NCBI GenBank assembly: GCA_013824715.1
Contig: PNOH01000009.1
Span: 50,959 to 114,958 of the forward strand
Length of the DNA: 64,000 bases
Origin: Odoribacter sp.
GTDB taxonomy: Bacteria; Bacteroidota; Bacteroidia; Bacteroidales; Prolixibacteraceae
Direction of reading: 5' to 3'
In this document: positions 1 through 6,748 of the stretch, in pieces
Layout: each line of letters starts with the position of its first letter
Position numbering within the stretch: the stretch's first letter is position 1
Position numbers and translations under genes: made by a program
Notes under the pieces: generated by a model
The model's database searches: none
The model's input: the letters and a program-made list of their open reading frames with translations, nothing else
What the model was told of the DNA's origin: nothing

Positions 1-211
1 ACTGGTGGCAGGACAAACAATACTTCGTATAAACAGCTTTCCCCGGATGCACTTTTTCAGTAACCTGTGCGGGCAGATTTTTATTGATTTCGGAGGTTAA
101 TTGTTCAGAACCAACAGCCTCAACTTTTTTATTATCAGTCTTTTTCTGGCAAGATATGATTGCCACCAACAATAAAACACTGAATATTAACCGACTAGTT
201 TTTCTCTTCAT
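1..211 (-). CDS. c-type cytochrome lipoprotein, 5' part only (cut by window edge)
   Basis: The first 70 codons of a minus-strand gene are present; the rest lies outside the window. Translation from the ATG at 211 gives a basic start, a hydrophobic stretch (about residues 8-20) ending in a lipobox (AIISC, Cys21), so the product should be a lipoprotein. At residues 65-69 there is a haem-binding CLSCH motif, the CxxCH signature of c-type cytochromes, preceded by GKAVYTKY, which is typical of small soluble cytochrome c domains. It would carry electrons at the periplasmic face. The start overlaps the stop of the acyltransferase gene upstream by four bases (ATGA), so the two are probably translationally coupled, although no functional link is obvious. 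Confidence 0.75.
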   Translation of the reverse strand, partial: MKRKTSRLIFSVLLLVAIISCQKKTDNKKVEAVGSEQLTSEINKNLPAQVTEKVHPGKAVYTKYCLSCHQ

Positions 212-2019
212 ATAATTACTCCTTTTCCCCGATTCGAATAAAATTGCTGAAGGATCGAATCGTCGTTGGCTTCCTTCGATAATGACTCAATTGTATTTGG
301 CGGAACATCACACAAATCCAGGGCCATCAATCCATCCAGACAATTATTAAATTTCGGATCAACATTAAATCCGATAATTTTCGCATTCAGCTTGATGTAT
401 TTCTTTAAAAGCACAGGCAAGCCAGAGTTCAGTTCGTCCACATCGCCAATAAATTTATCAAGCGAATTGATATCATTGTCCATCGACTGCATGATCACAT
501 TCAGGTTCTGATCATCGGTTTTAAACTTGTATGAATTGCGCGGTGTAATGCTTTTTGCCAAGTTCCAGTCGAAATGATGAGCCATGAGGAACTTGATGAT
601 CATTTCCTTGGAAGTAGCTGAGTAGTCGTCGCTTACACTGACTGGACCCATAAGATAGCGGTATTCAGGATTTTTAAGCGTAAAATACAGAATACCTTTC
701 CATAACAGAAATAAAGGCATGGGTTTTCGCTGATATTCCCTGACCACAAATGAACGCCCCAGTTCCATCGTTTGCCTGAGCATATCCTGAAGGTCGTCCC
801 TGATCTTAAACAGGCTATGAATATAAAAACCACGGACCCCAAACTTGTGCATAATTTCGGCGCCTTTTCCAATCCGGTAAGCTCCAGCAATCATTTCGGC
901 CTCAGCATCCCAGATGAACATCTGGTTGTAATACAAATCAAATTCATCGAGATCAATGCTACGGTTGGTACCTTCGCCAACCTGCCTGAAAGTGACTTCG
1001 CGAAGACGTCCAATTTCTAAAAGAATGCAGGGAATTCGTTTTGATGGCGCACAATAAACCGTATAATTTTTCATTCTGAACAACAAAAATTCTGTTCCCA
1101 ATTCCTGAAGTTCCTGAATAATCTTTTCGTGTGGTACTGGTTCTGCAACAGGTTCAATCCGTTGCTGGCGTTTCAGTGAATAATTGAAAAATTTTTTTAC
1201 CTCAATCTTCGAACACAGCAGATAAGTCCTGGCGCGCAGATATCTGCCATACTGGTAAATATCTGCAAATTTATCCTGTTCTTTAACCGAAATAGTGCTT
1301 CCAATCCTGATCTTGACCGGATTTTTATGTTGGTATAAAATTTCAGTCGGAAGTTTCATGCTTTTCAACAAAGAGTGAATATTTCCCATCAGGTAGAACA
1401 AACGGCTGTTATAACCCTGAAAATGAATCGGGACAACCGGTACCTTTTGCTGCTTGATGTATCTTATCGTATTTTGATGCCACTGTTTATCCGACAATAA
1501 ATGCGACGCATCGAACTGAGAAACCTCTCCGGCGGGAAAAAGGCAAAGCAATCCGCCTTTCTCCAAATGTGAGGTAGCTTTATCCCATCCGGAATGATCG
1601 CCCCGTTTATCTGACTTTTTTTTGACCACCTGCTCTTCCAGAAAAAACTCACTGATTGGTTCGATCTTTTGCAGCAATTGAGAGGACACTATTTTCAAAT
1701 CGAAACGAACCTGACTTAAAATTTTGATGAGCAAAAAACCTTCGAGGCCACCAAATGGATAATTGCAAATAACTATGGCCGGACCTGTTTTTGGAACCCG
1801 CTTATGCAATTCTTCCATATCAAATACATAGTTGATCTTCAGAATTTTGATTAGTTCATCAACAAAATCAAGTCCTTTCTTGTCGCCAATCTGATTATAA
1901 ACCCGGTTTAATTTATCGAATCGCAGAAAAAACATCAGGAACCGGGCAAAATGTTCGCCACCAATATAACTAAGCTTTGGGTTTGCTTTCAGGAAGTCTT
2001 TTGGTTTAAAAAGTTCCAT
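208..2019 (-). CDS. Two-domain acyltransferase (PlsC-like plus OlsB-like GNAT), OlsF-type aminolipid synthesis
   Basis: About 603 residues from the ATG at 2019; the frame stays open to a TTG at 2058, but the ATG start MELFKPKDF is the better choice. The N-terminal half resembles lysophospholipid/O-acyltransferases (motif NYPFGGLEG at residues 86-94, and LFPAGEVS further on). The C-terminal half resembles the hemolysin-type N-acyltransferases (OlsB/GNAT-like), with a FDLYYNQMFIWD region and a repeated aromatic-rich segment ending in MGPVSVS. This order matches bifunctional OlsF proteins, which make ornithine or related aminolipids: the C-terminal domain N-acylates the amino acid and the N-terminal domain adds the second acyl chain. 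In Bacteroidota the acceptor could also be glycine. Oddity: the His usual in the acyltransferase motif (NHP) is Tyr87 here. It acts at the inner membrane. Function is inferred from family. Confidence 0.75.
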   Translation of the reverse strand: MELFKPKDFLKANPKLSYIGGEHFARFLMFFLRFDKLNRVYNQIGDKKGLDFVDELIKILKINYVFDMEELHKRVPKTGPAIVICNYPFGGLEGFLLIKILSQVRFDLKIVSSQLLQKIEPISEFFLEEQVVKKKSDKRGDHSGWDKATSHLEKGGLLCLFPAGEVSQFDASHLLSDKQWHQNTIRYIKQQKVPVVPIHFQGYNSRLFYLMGNIHSLLKSMKLPTEILYQHKNPVKIRIGSTISVKEQDKFADIYQYGRYLRARTYLLCSKIEVKKFFNYSLKRQQRIEPVAEPVPHEKIIQELQELGTEFLLFRMKNYTVYCAPSKRIPCILLEIGRLREVTFRQVGEGTNRSIDLDEFDLYYNQMFIWDAEAEMIAGAYRIGKGAEIMHKFGVRGFYIHSLFKIRDDLQDMLRQTMELGRSFVVREYQRKPMPLFLLWKGILYFTLKNPEYRYLMGPVSVSDDYSATSKEMIIKFLMAHHFDWNLAKSITPRNSYKFKTDDQNLNVIMQSMDNDINSLDKFIGDVDELNSGLPVLLKKYIKLNAKIIGFNVDPKFNNCLDGLMALDLCDVPPNTIESLSKEANDDSILQQFYSNRGKGVII

Positions 2020-2180
2020 ATTCGTAATAACAGGTGTTTCTAATTCAAAAAGAAGCAATTACATTTTTCAATCCTTGCTCAACCAGATCAGATTGATATC
2101 GAAAAAAGAATTCTTAAAAATGAACATTTTTTTTGGTCAATTGTAGTTGAAATAGCTTAATTCGCATAAAAATTTAGAAA

Positions 2181-4082
2181 TTGAACATACTATATCAAAA
2201 ATACGACATCAATCAGTGGTTACCTACCACCAGAAAAGAGGTAGAATCGAGGGGTTGGGACAGTGTGGATGTGATTTTTTTTACCGGCGATGCCTATGTT
2301 GACCATCCATCGTTTGGCGCTGCAGTAATTGGCAGGATACTTGAAGCAGAAGGCCTTCGGGTCGCAATTGTTCCCCAGCCCAACTGGCAGGATGATTTAC
2401 GCGATTTCAAAAAACTAGGCAAACCCAACCTTTATTTCGCGGTAACAGCCGGAAATATGGATTCGATGGTGAACCATTACACCGCCAATAAGCGAAAAAG
2501 ATCAAACGATTCTTATACACCGGGGGGAAAGGCAGGCCAGCGGCCTGATTATGCTACTACTGTTTATTGCAATATCCTGAAAGAACTTTTTCCTGATGTG
2601 CCCCTGGTGGTGGGCGGTATTGAGGCTTCGCTCCGCCGTGTGACTCATTACGATTACTGGAGCGACAAACTGAAGCCTTCCATTTTAATTGAATCGAAAG
2701 CGGATATGCTCTTTTACGGAATGGGAGAAAAGTCAATTCTGGAGTATTCCCGGCTGATCCAAAAAGGAGTTGATCCTTCAAAGCTGACCAATATTCCGCA
2801 AACAGCCTTTCTGGTTCCGAAGGACGGCGAGTATGTGACCAACAAAAAGTGGAACAGCCTTAAACTTTATTCCTATCAGGAATGTCAGGAAGATAAAAAG
2901 AAATATGCCAAAAACTTCATGCACATTGAAGAGGAATCGAACAAGGTGGAAGCCAATGTGCTCGTTCAGGAAACAGGCAATCAGCGGGTTATTGTAAATC
3001 CGCCCTGGCCGCCATTGGAAGAAAAGGAAATTGATCGTTTTTATGATCTTCCGTTTACACGCCTTCCACACCCCCGCTATAAAAATAAAGAAGAGATTCC
3101 GGCCTATAAAATGATTCGCCACTCGGTAAATATTCACCGGGGGTGTTTTGGCGGCTGTACATTTTGTACTATTTCGGCCCATCAGGGGAAATTTATTGCC
3201 AGCCGCTCCGAGGAATCAATCCTGAAAGAGGTGGATAAACTGGTGTTGATGCCCGATTTCAAAGGATATATTTCCGATTTGGGAGGGCCTTCGGCTAACA
3301 TGTATAAAATGAAAGGTATTCATCAGGAAATATGCAATAAATGTAAACGTCCATCGTGCGTTTTTCCTGATGTGTGCAAAAACCTGAATACCGATCACAA
3401 ACCAATGCTCGACTTGTACAAAAAAGTTCGCCAGCATCCCGACGTTAAAAAGGCCTTTATTGGCAGCGGAATCCGATACGATATGATTTTGAAGGAAACC
3501 AGCGATCCGCAGGTGAATAAAAACAACATGGAATACCTGCGCGAAGTCATTAAGTACCATGTCTCCGGAAGGCTGAAAGTTGCTCCTGAACATACTTCCG
3601 ATCAGGTACTTGATTTGATGCGGAAACCTTCATTTAAACTTTTTCATAAACTGAATAAGGTTTTTCAGGAAATAAACAAGGAAGAAGGGCTGAACCAACA
3701 GCTAATTCCTTATTTCATTTCCAGCCACCCCGGTTGCGAAAATGTTGACATGGCCAATCTGGCAGTCGAAACCAAACAACTCGACTTCAAACTCGAACAA
3801 ATCCAGGACTTCACTCCTACCCCTATGACCCTGGCTACCGTGATTTATTATACCGGATACCATCCATACACCATGCAAAAAGTTTTTACAGCGAAAAGCC
3901 AGAAAGAAAAGCTGGCCCAACGCAAATACTTTTTCTGGTATCAGCGCGAATATCATCAGGAAATAAAAAGTGAGCTTTTGCGTCTGAACAGGAGAGATTT
4001 GCTGGACGGGCTTTTTGGGGGAAAGGCCTCCCCTAACCCATCCAAAGGAGGGGAATTGAGCCGCAATCCAAAACAAAAGTGA
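2181..4082 (+). CDS. ygiQ: YgiQ family radical SAM protein
   Basis: A 633-residue protein that closely follows the YgiQ family (UPF0313): the N-terminal region contains GWDSVDVIFFTGDAYVDHPS and GKPNLYFAVTAGNMDSM, both family hallmarks. The radical SAM cluster motif CFGGCTFC is at residues 322-329 (CxxxCxxC), so it should bind a 4Fe-4S cluster and cleave S-adenosylmethionine. The precise substrate of YgiQ is not established. An in-frame TAG lies two codons upstream of 2181 and no ATG is nearby, so the start is TTG. The last about 20 residues (GGKASPNPSKGGELS...) are encoded by a G+C-rich palindromic repeat and look like an extension acquired from intergenic DNA. The gene is divergent from the acyltransferase gene. 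Confidence 0.9.
   Translation: MNILYQKYDINQWLPTTRKEVESRGWDSVDVIFFTGDAYVDHPSFGAAVIGRILEAEGLRVAIVPQPNWQDDLRDFKKLGKPNLYFAVTAGNMDSMVNHYTANKRKRSNDSYTPGGKAGQRPDYATTVYCNILKELFPDVPLVVGGIEASLRRVTHYDYWSDKLKPSILIESKADMLFYGMGEKSILEYSRLIQKGVDPSKLTNIPQTAFLVPKDGEYVTNKKWNSLKLYSYQECQEDKKKYAKNFMHIEEESNKVEANVLVQETGNQRVIVNPPWPPLEEKEIDRFYDLPFTRLPHPRYKNKEEIPAYKMIRHSVNIHRGCFGGCTFCTISAHQGKFIASRSEESILKEVDKLVLMPDFKGYISDLGGPSANMYKMKGIHQEICNKCKRPSCVFPDVCKNLNTDHKPMLDLYKKVRQHPDVKKAFIGSGIRYDMILKETSDPQVNKNNMEYLREVIKYHVSGRLKVAPEHTSDQVLDLMRKPSFKLFHKLNKVFQEINKEEGLNQQLIPYFISSHPGCENVDMANLAVETKQLDFKLEQIQDFTPTPMTLATVIYYTGYHPYTMQKVFTAKSQKEKLAQRKYFFWYQREYHQEIKSELLRLNRRDLLDGLFGGKASPNPSKGGELSRNPKQK
4027..4055. repeat. Short palindromic G/C-rich repeat inside the 3' end of ygiQ
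   Basis: The stretch CCCATCC-AAA-GGAGGGG (4037-4053) can form a hairpin with six of seven pairs and is embedded in a longer C-run/G-run element. A related C-run/G-run element occurs at 6765-6796, again at the 3' end of a reading frame. Such words are common between genes in Bacteroidota; here they have become coding. Confidence 0.5.
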
Positions 4083-4160
4083 ACCATTTAACAATTTACT
4101 ATTTAGCCATTGACCATTTAACCATTGAAATCGTAAATCGTAAATAAACAAATCGTAAAT
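4083..4160. repeat. Simple-word intergenic repeat (CCATTTAAC / ATCGTAAAT)
   Basis: This spacer is built from near-repeats of CCATTTAACC/CCATTGA followed by three copies of ATCGTAAAT(AA). The same CCATTTAACCATT words recur at 47437-47472 ahead of the serine hydrolase gene. No regulatory role can be read from it. Confidence 0.5.
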
Positions 4161-4176
4161 AATTCGATCATTTAAC

Positions 4177-4224
4177 ATGCATAAACTAAAAATCTTCACC
4201 GTTATAATATCCCTATTTTTTTGA
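4177..4224 (+). other. Lipoprotein signal-peptide reading frame cut off from the DUF4197 gene by one missing T
   Basis: ATG at 4177 opens MHKLKIFTVIISLFF and then hits TGA at 4222-4224. The interruption falls in a run of seven T (4216-4222). If the run had eight T, the frame would continue as ...SLFFLNSCAELSQ, which is a perfect signal peptide and lipobox (LNSC) joined to the DUF4197 protein that follows. It is therefore the 5' end of the next gene, separated by a one-base indel that may be real or a sequencing error. Confidence 0.7.
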
Positions 4225-4940
4225 ATTCGTGTGCCGAATTATCTCAAATCGCTCAATCAGTGGCCAGTCAGAATTTGCCATTAACCAATGCCGAAATTAT
4301 TGGCGGTCTGAAAGAGGCACTTTTGGTTGGAACGGATAGTTCGGTAAACCGCTTATCGGCTATCGATGGTTATCTGAAGGATCAGTCCGTTAAAATTCTA
4401 TTGCCCCCGGAAGCTAAAACCATTACCGATCATCTTTCGAAGTTACCTGGTGGAGCAAAACTGGTCGAAGATGTAATTATGCGGATTAACCGTGCTGCCG
4501 AGGATGCAGCTAAAGGTGCCAAACCAATTTTTGTGAATAGCGTGAAGGAAATGACTTTTACCGATGCCCTGCAAATTCTGAAAGGCCCTGACAATGCGGC
4601 AACTCAATATTTCAGGCAAAAAACTTCAGCTCAACTTGGCGAATTGTACCGACCAAAAATTCGTGAATCGTTGAATAAAAACCTTGTTGCAGGCATTTCG
4701 ACCCAACAATCGTGGAATGAACTGACCATCCGCTGGAATAAACTGGCAGGCTCATCAATTGGCCAAATCGGCGGTTTAAAAACCGTGGATGTAAAACTGG
4801 AAGATTACATTCTGCAACAGGCTTTAAACGGAATGTTCCTGAAAATTGCAGAGCGTGAAAAAGACATACGAAACAATGCCAATGCCCGGGTAACTAACTT
4901 GCTGAAAAGAGTGTTTGGAAGTCAGACTGCGATGAATTGA
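4221..4940 (+). CDS. DUF4197 domain-containing protein (lipoprotein with frameshifted signal peptide)
   Basis: The open frame gives about 239 residues beginning at a TTG (LNSCAELSQIAQ...). It matches the DUF4197 family: an N-terminal NAEIIGGLKEALLVGTDSSVNRLSAIDGY segment, a central IMRINRAAEDAAKGAKPIF segment and a C-terminal helical region rich in Lys/Asn. The family function is unknown; members are secreted or lipid-anchored. The leader is in another frame (see 4177-4224), so as written the protein would be made without a signal peptide from a weak start. The gene is flanked by simple-word repeats on both sides. Nothing in the neighbours points to a role. Confidence 0.75.
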   Translation: MNSCAELSQIAQSVASQNLPLTNAEIIGGLKEALLVGTDSSVNRLSAIDGYLKDQSVKILLPPEAKTITDHLSKLPGGAKLVEDVIMRINRAAEDAAKGAKPIFVNSVKEMTFTDALQILKGPDNAATQYFRQKTSAQLGELYRPKIRESLNKNLVAGISTQQSWNELTIRWNKLAGSSIGQIGGLKTVDVKLEDYILQQALNGMFLKIAEREKDIRNNANARVTNLLKRVFGSQTAMN

Positions 4941-4941
4941 T

Positions 4942-5054
4942 GTCATTAAGTAGTCATTAAATGGTCATTAAATAGTCATTTATTGTATCAAAATCACAAC
5001 CTATTCAATGTGCCTTTTACAATAAATGACACGAAGTAAATGACTATAAATGAC
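4942..5054. repeat. Phased GTCATT array with opposing AATGAC copies
   Basis: GTCATT occurs at 4942, 4953, 4964 and 4975, exactly 11 bases apart. The reverse word AATGAC occurs at 5025, 5039 and 5049. The innermost copies form a perfect 12-base inverted repeat, GTCATTTATTGT (4975-4986) and ACAATAAATGAC (5019-5030). A two-copy version with the same 11-base step lies at 63754-63774. Confidence 0.6.
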
Positions 5055-5093
5055 TATTCCTCTGGCCACTGCGACTGAACACTGATCACTTCC

Positions 5094-5322
5094 TCACAAA
5101 TATAACCTTCCCTGCCAGGTATCCCGTTCTTCCAACAATTTTTCCAGTTTGGCCGTAAATTCAAAGTTTTTCATGCCCCATCGTGGAGCAACCAGTAAAT
5201 CATCCAACGCTTCACTCACAAAATGCTCAACAATATTTTTTGGATTTAACAATTCCAGATATCCTACAGACAAAATCCAAATACTCATCAACCATAAACA
5301 TCTGAAATTTCTCCGGCTACTC
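5094..5322 (-). pseudogene. Decayed copy of the 3' end of yhcC (TIGR01212 radical SAM family)
   Basis: The minus strand encodes GYLELLNPKNIVEHFVSEA, then LVAPRWGMKNFEFTAKLEKL and LEERDTWQGRL, which is nearly the C-terminus of the intact yhcC-like gene at 10536-11498. Upstream the similarity continues in another frame as EKFQMFMVDEYLDFV (to about 5322), corresponding to EHFPMFTVEGYLELM in the intact copy, so a frameshift separates the parts. There is no radical SAM motif and no start context. It is a truncated duplicate; the two kinase genes lie between the copies. Confidence 0.8.
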
Positions 5323-5367
5323 TAAGGACAAAAGAAAAAAAAGTTTGTTTCTCAGAAAATTACTCTT

Positions 5368-6561
5368 TTAATGAACGGGAAGTGTTATAAATAAAACTGT
5401 CCCCTGATCTTTCTCCGATTCCAGACGTATCCTTCCACCGAGTAACTTAACAAGCCCTTTAGTGATTGATAATCCCAGCCCGCTTCCTTCGTAGTTTCGC
5501 GTAGCAGTAACGTTTTCCTGCATGAAACCTTCAAAGATGAGCTCCTGCGCCTCTTCAGATATCCCTTTGCCGGTATCTTTTACGAAGAGTTCAATCTCTT
5601 CTTCCTTGAAATCGCAGCCCAGTGTTACCCGACCCCGGGAGGTAAATTTGATCGCGTTATCGGTTAAATGTGTCACCATTTTTCGTAACAATTCCTTATC
5701 CGTTTTCAAGATAAAATTATTATCCGGAACCTGAAGGATTAAATCCAGGTTTTTAGCTGAGCATTTATCTTCGAAAGATTCAAATTGCTCCTTCATGAAC
5801 GAGTGGACATTAACATCTGAAAGTTTCACTTTTTGGTTACCCGAAACGATCAGCGAAATATCCATATAATTGGTGATGGTATTGATCAGTCGGTCGCAAC
5901 TTTCTTCCAACATTTCAATAAATCGTTCCTTTTCCTCCAATTCCAAATCATCTTCGGCAATGATCCTTGAAAAACCAAGAATGCCATTGATGGGTGTCCG
6001 AACTTCGTGTGAGATGTTATTGAGAAAAGCGGTTTTCAGACGGTCGCTCCCTTCGGCCTTCGTTTTGGCCACTTCCAGTTCAATGATTGTATTTTGCAGC
6101 TCTAAAGTCCGTTCCTGTACTTTTTCTTCCAGTATTAAATTCTGGTTTTGAAGCTGGGTATGCAGGTAACGTGTTTGAAGTAAATTGCGGATACGAAGAT
6201 CAACTTCGGTCAGGTCGAAGGGTTTGGTCAGAAAATCTTTTGCGCCGCCTGCAAGCGCACGCAACTTTGATTCGGCTGAAACATCGGCCGTTAGTACCAG
6301 TATAGGCAGATAAACGCTGTCAGGAACCAGTTCTGCCAACTGCTCCATCACCTGAAAGCCGGTCAGGTGGGGCATCATCAGGTCCAGTAAAATGATGTCA
6401 GGATTTATTTCCTGAAATAACCCTGCAACCAAACGCGAATCGGTAGTAGTGTACACGTTGGTGTAATCTTTGAATTCAAGAAGGCCACTGAGAACATCTA
6501 CATTGGCCTGCTCGTCGTCAACAATCAGGATTCGGGCATTTTTTAAGTTTGAATCGTTCAT
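5368..6561 (-). CDS. Response regulator-histidine kinase hybrid (REC-HisKA-HATPase)
   Basis: A 397-residue soluble protein. Residues 9-127 form a receiver domain with acidic pocket D15/D16, phospho-acceptor Asp60 (IILLDLMMP) and Lys113 (LTKPF). A short coiled coil (about 135-170) leads to a HisKA dimerization domain with phospho-acceptor His185 (NNISHEVRTP). A HATPase domain follows with N-box HLTDNAIKF, G1 VKDTGKGI and G2 GSGLGLSI. There is no membrane segment and no DNA-binding domain, so it probably takes phosphate from another kinase and relays it. The larger hybrid kinase lies about 190 bases upstream on the same strand, which suggests a shared pathway. Start is the ATG at 6561. The signal sensed is unknown. 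Confidence 0.9.
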   Translation of the reverse strand: MNDSNLKNARILIVDDEQANVDVLSGLLEFKDYTNVYTTTDSRLVAGLFQEINPDIILLDLMMPHLTGFQVMEQLAELVPDSVYLPILVLTADVSAESKLRALAGGAKDFLTKPFDLTEVDLRIRNLLQTRYLHTQLQNQNLILEEKVQERTLELQNTIIELEVAKTKAEGSDRLKTAFLNNISHEVRTPINGILGFSRIIAEDDLELEEKERFIEMLEESCDRLINTITNYMDISLIVSGNQKVKLSDVNVHSFMKEQFESFEDKCSAKNLDLILQVPDNNFILKTDKELLRKMVTHLTDNAIKFTSRGRVTLGCDFKEEEIELFVKDTGKGISEEAQELIFEGFMQENVTATRNYEGSGLGLSITKGLVKLLGGRIRLESEKDQGTVLFITLPVH

Positions 6562-6662
6562 TGTTTATTTCGTTTAATTATTCTTTTACCACTAAGGTAC
6601 ACTGAGTTTCACTAAGTGTTTCTATGTGTTCAAAGGAAGGTGTGATTTGGTCACTTCCTTTC

Positions 6663-6706
6663 CCCAGGGCGACATTCCTTCGTTCCGCCAGTTGGCGGAA
6701 CCTGGG
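6663..6706. repeat. Nested inverted repeat between the two kinase genes
   Basis: GTTCCGCCA (6682-6690) and TGGCGGAAC (6693-6701) are perfect 9-base arms around two bases. Outside them CCCAGG (6663-6668) pairs with CCTGGG (6701-6706), sharing one base. It may stop or shield transcripts between the two minus-strand kinase genes, or be a mobile palindromic repeat; no T-run follows. Confidence 0.5.
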
Positions 6707-6748
6707 CTAGTATCTGCCGCCCCTTCAGGGCTGAAAACTTGCCAACAC

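Noticed and set aside
3702..4199. Long minus-strand open frame opposite the ygiQ 3' end
   Set aside because: It is a shadow of the strongly supported ygiQ frame; its translation is low-complexity (repeated LNGQWLNSKLLNG) from the simple repeats and matches no family.
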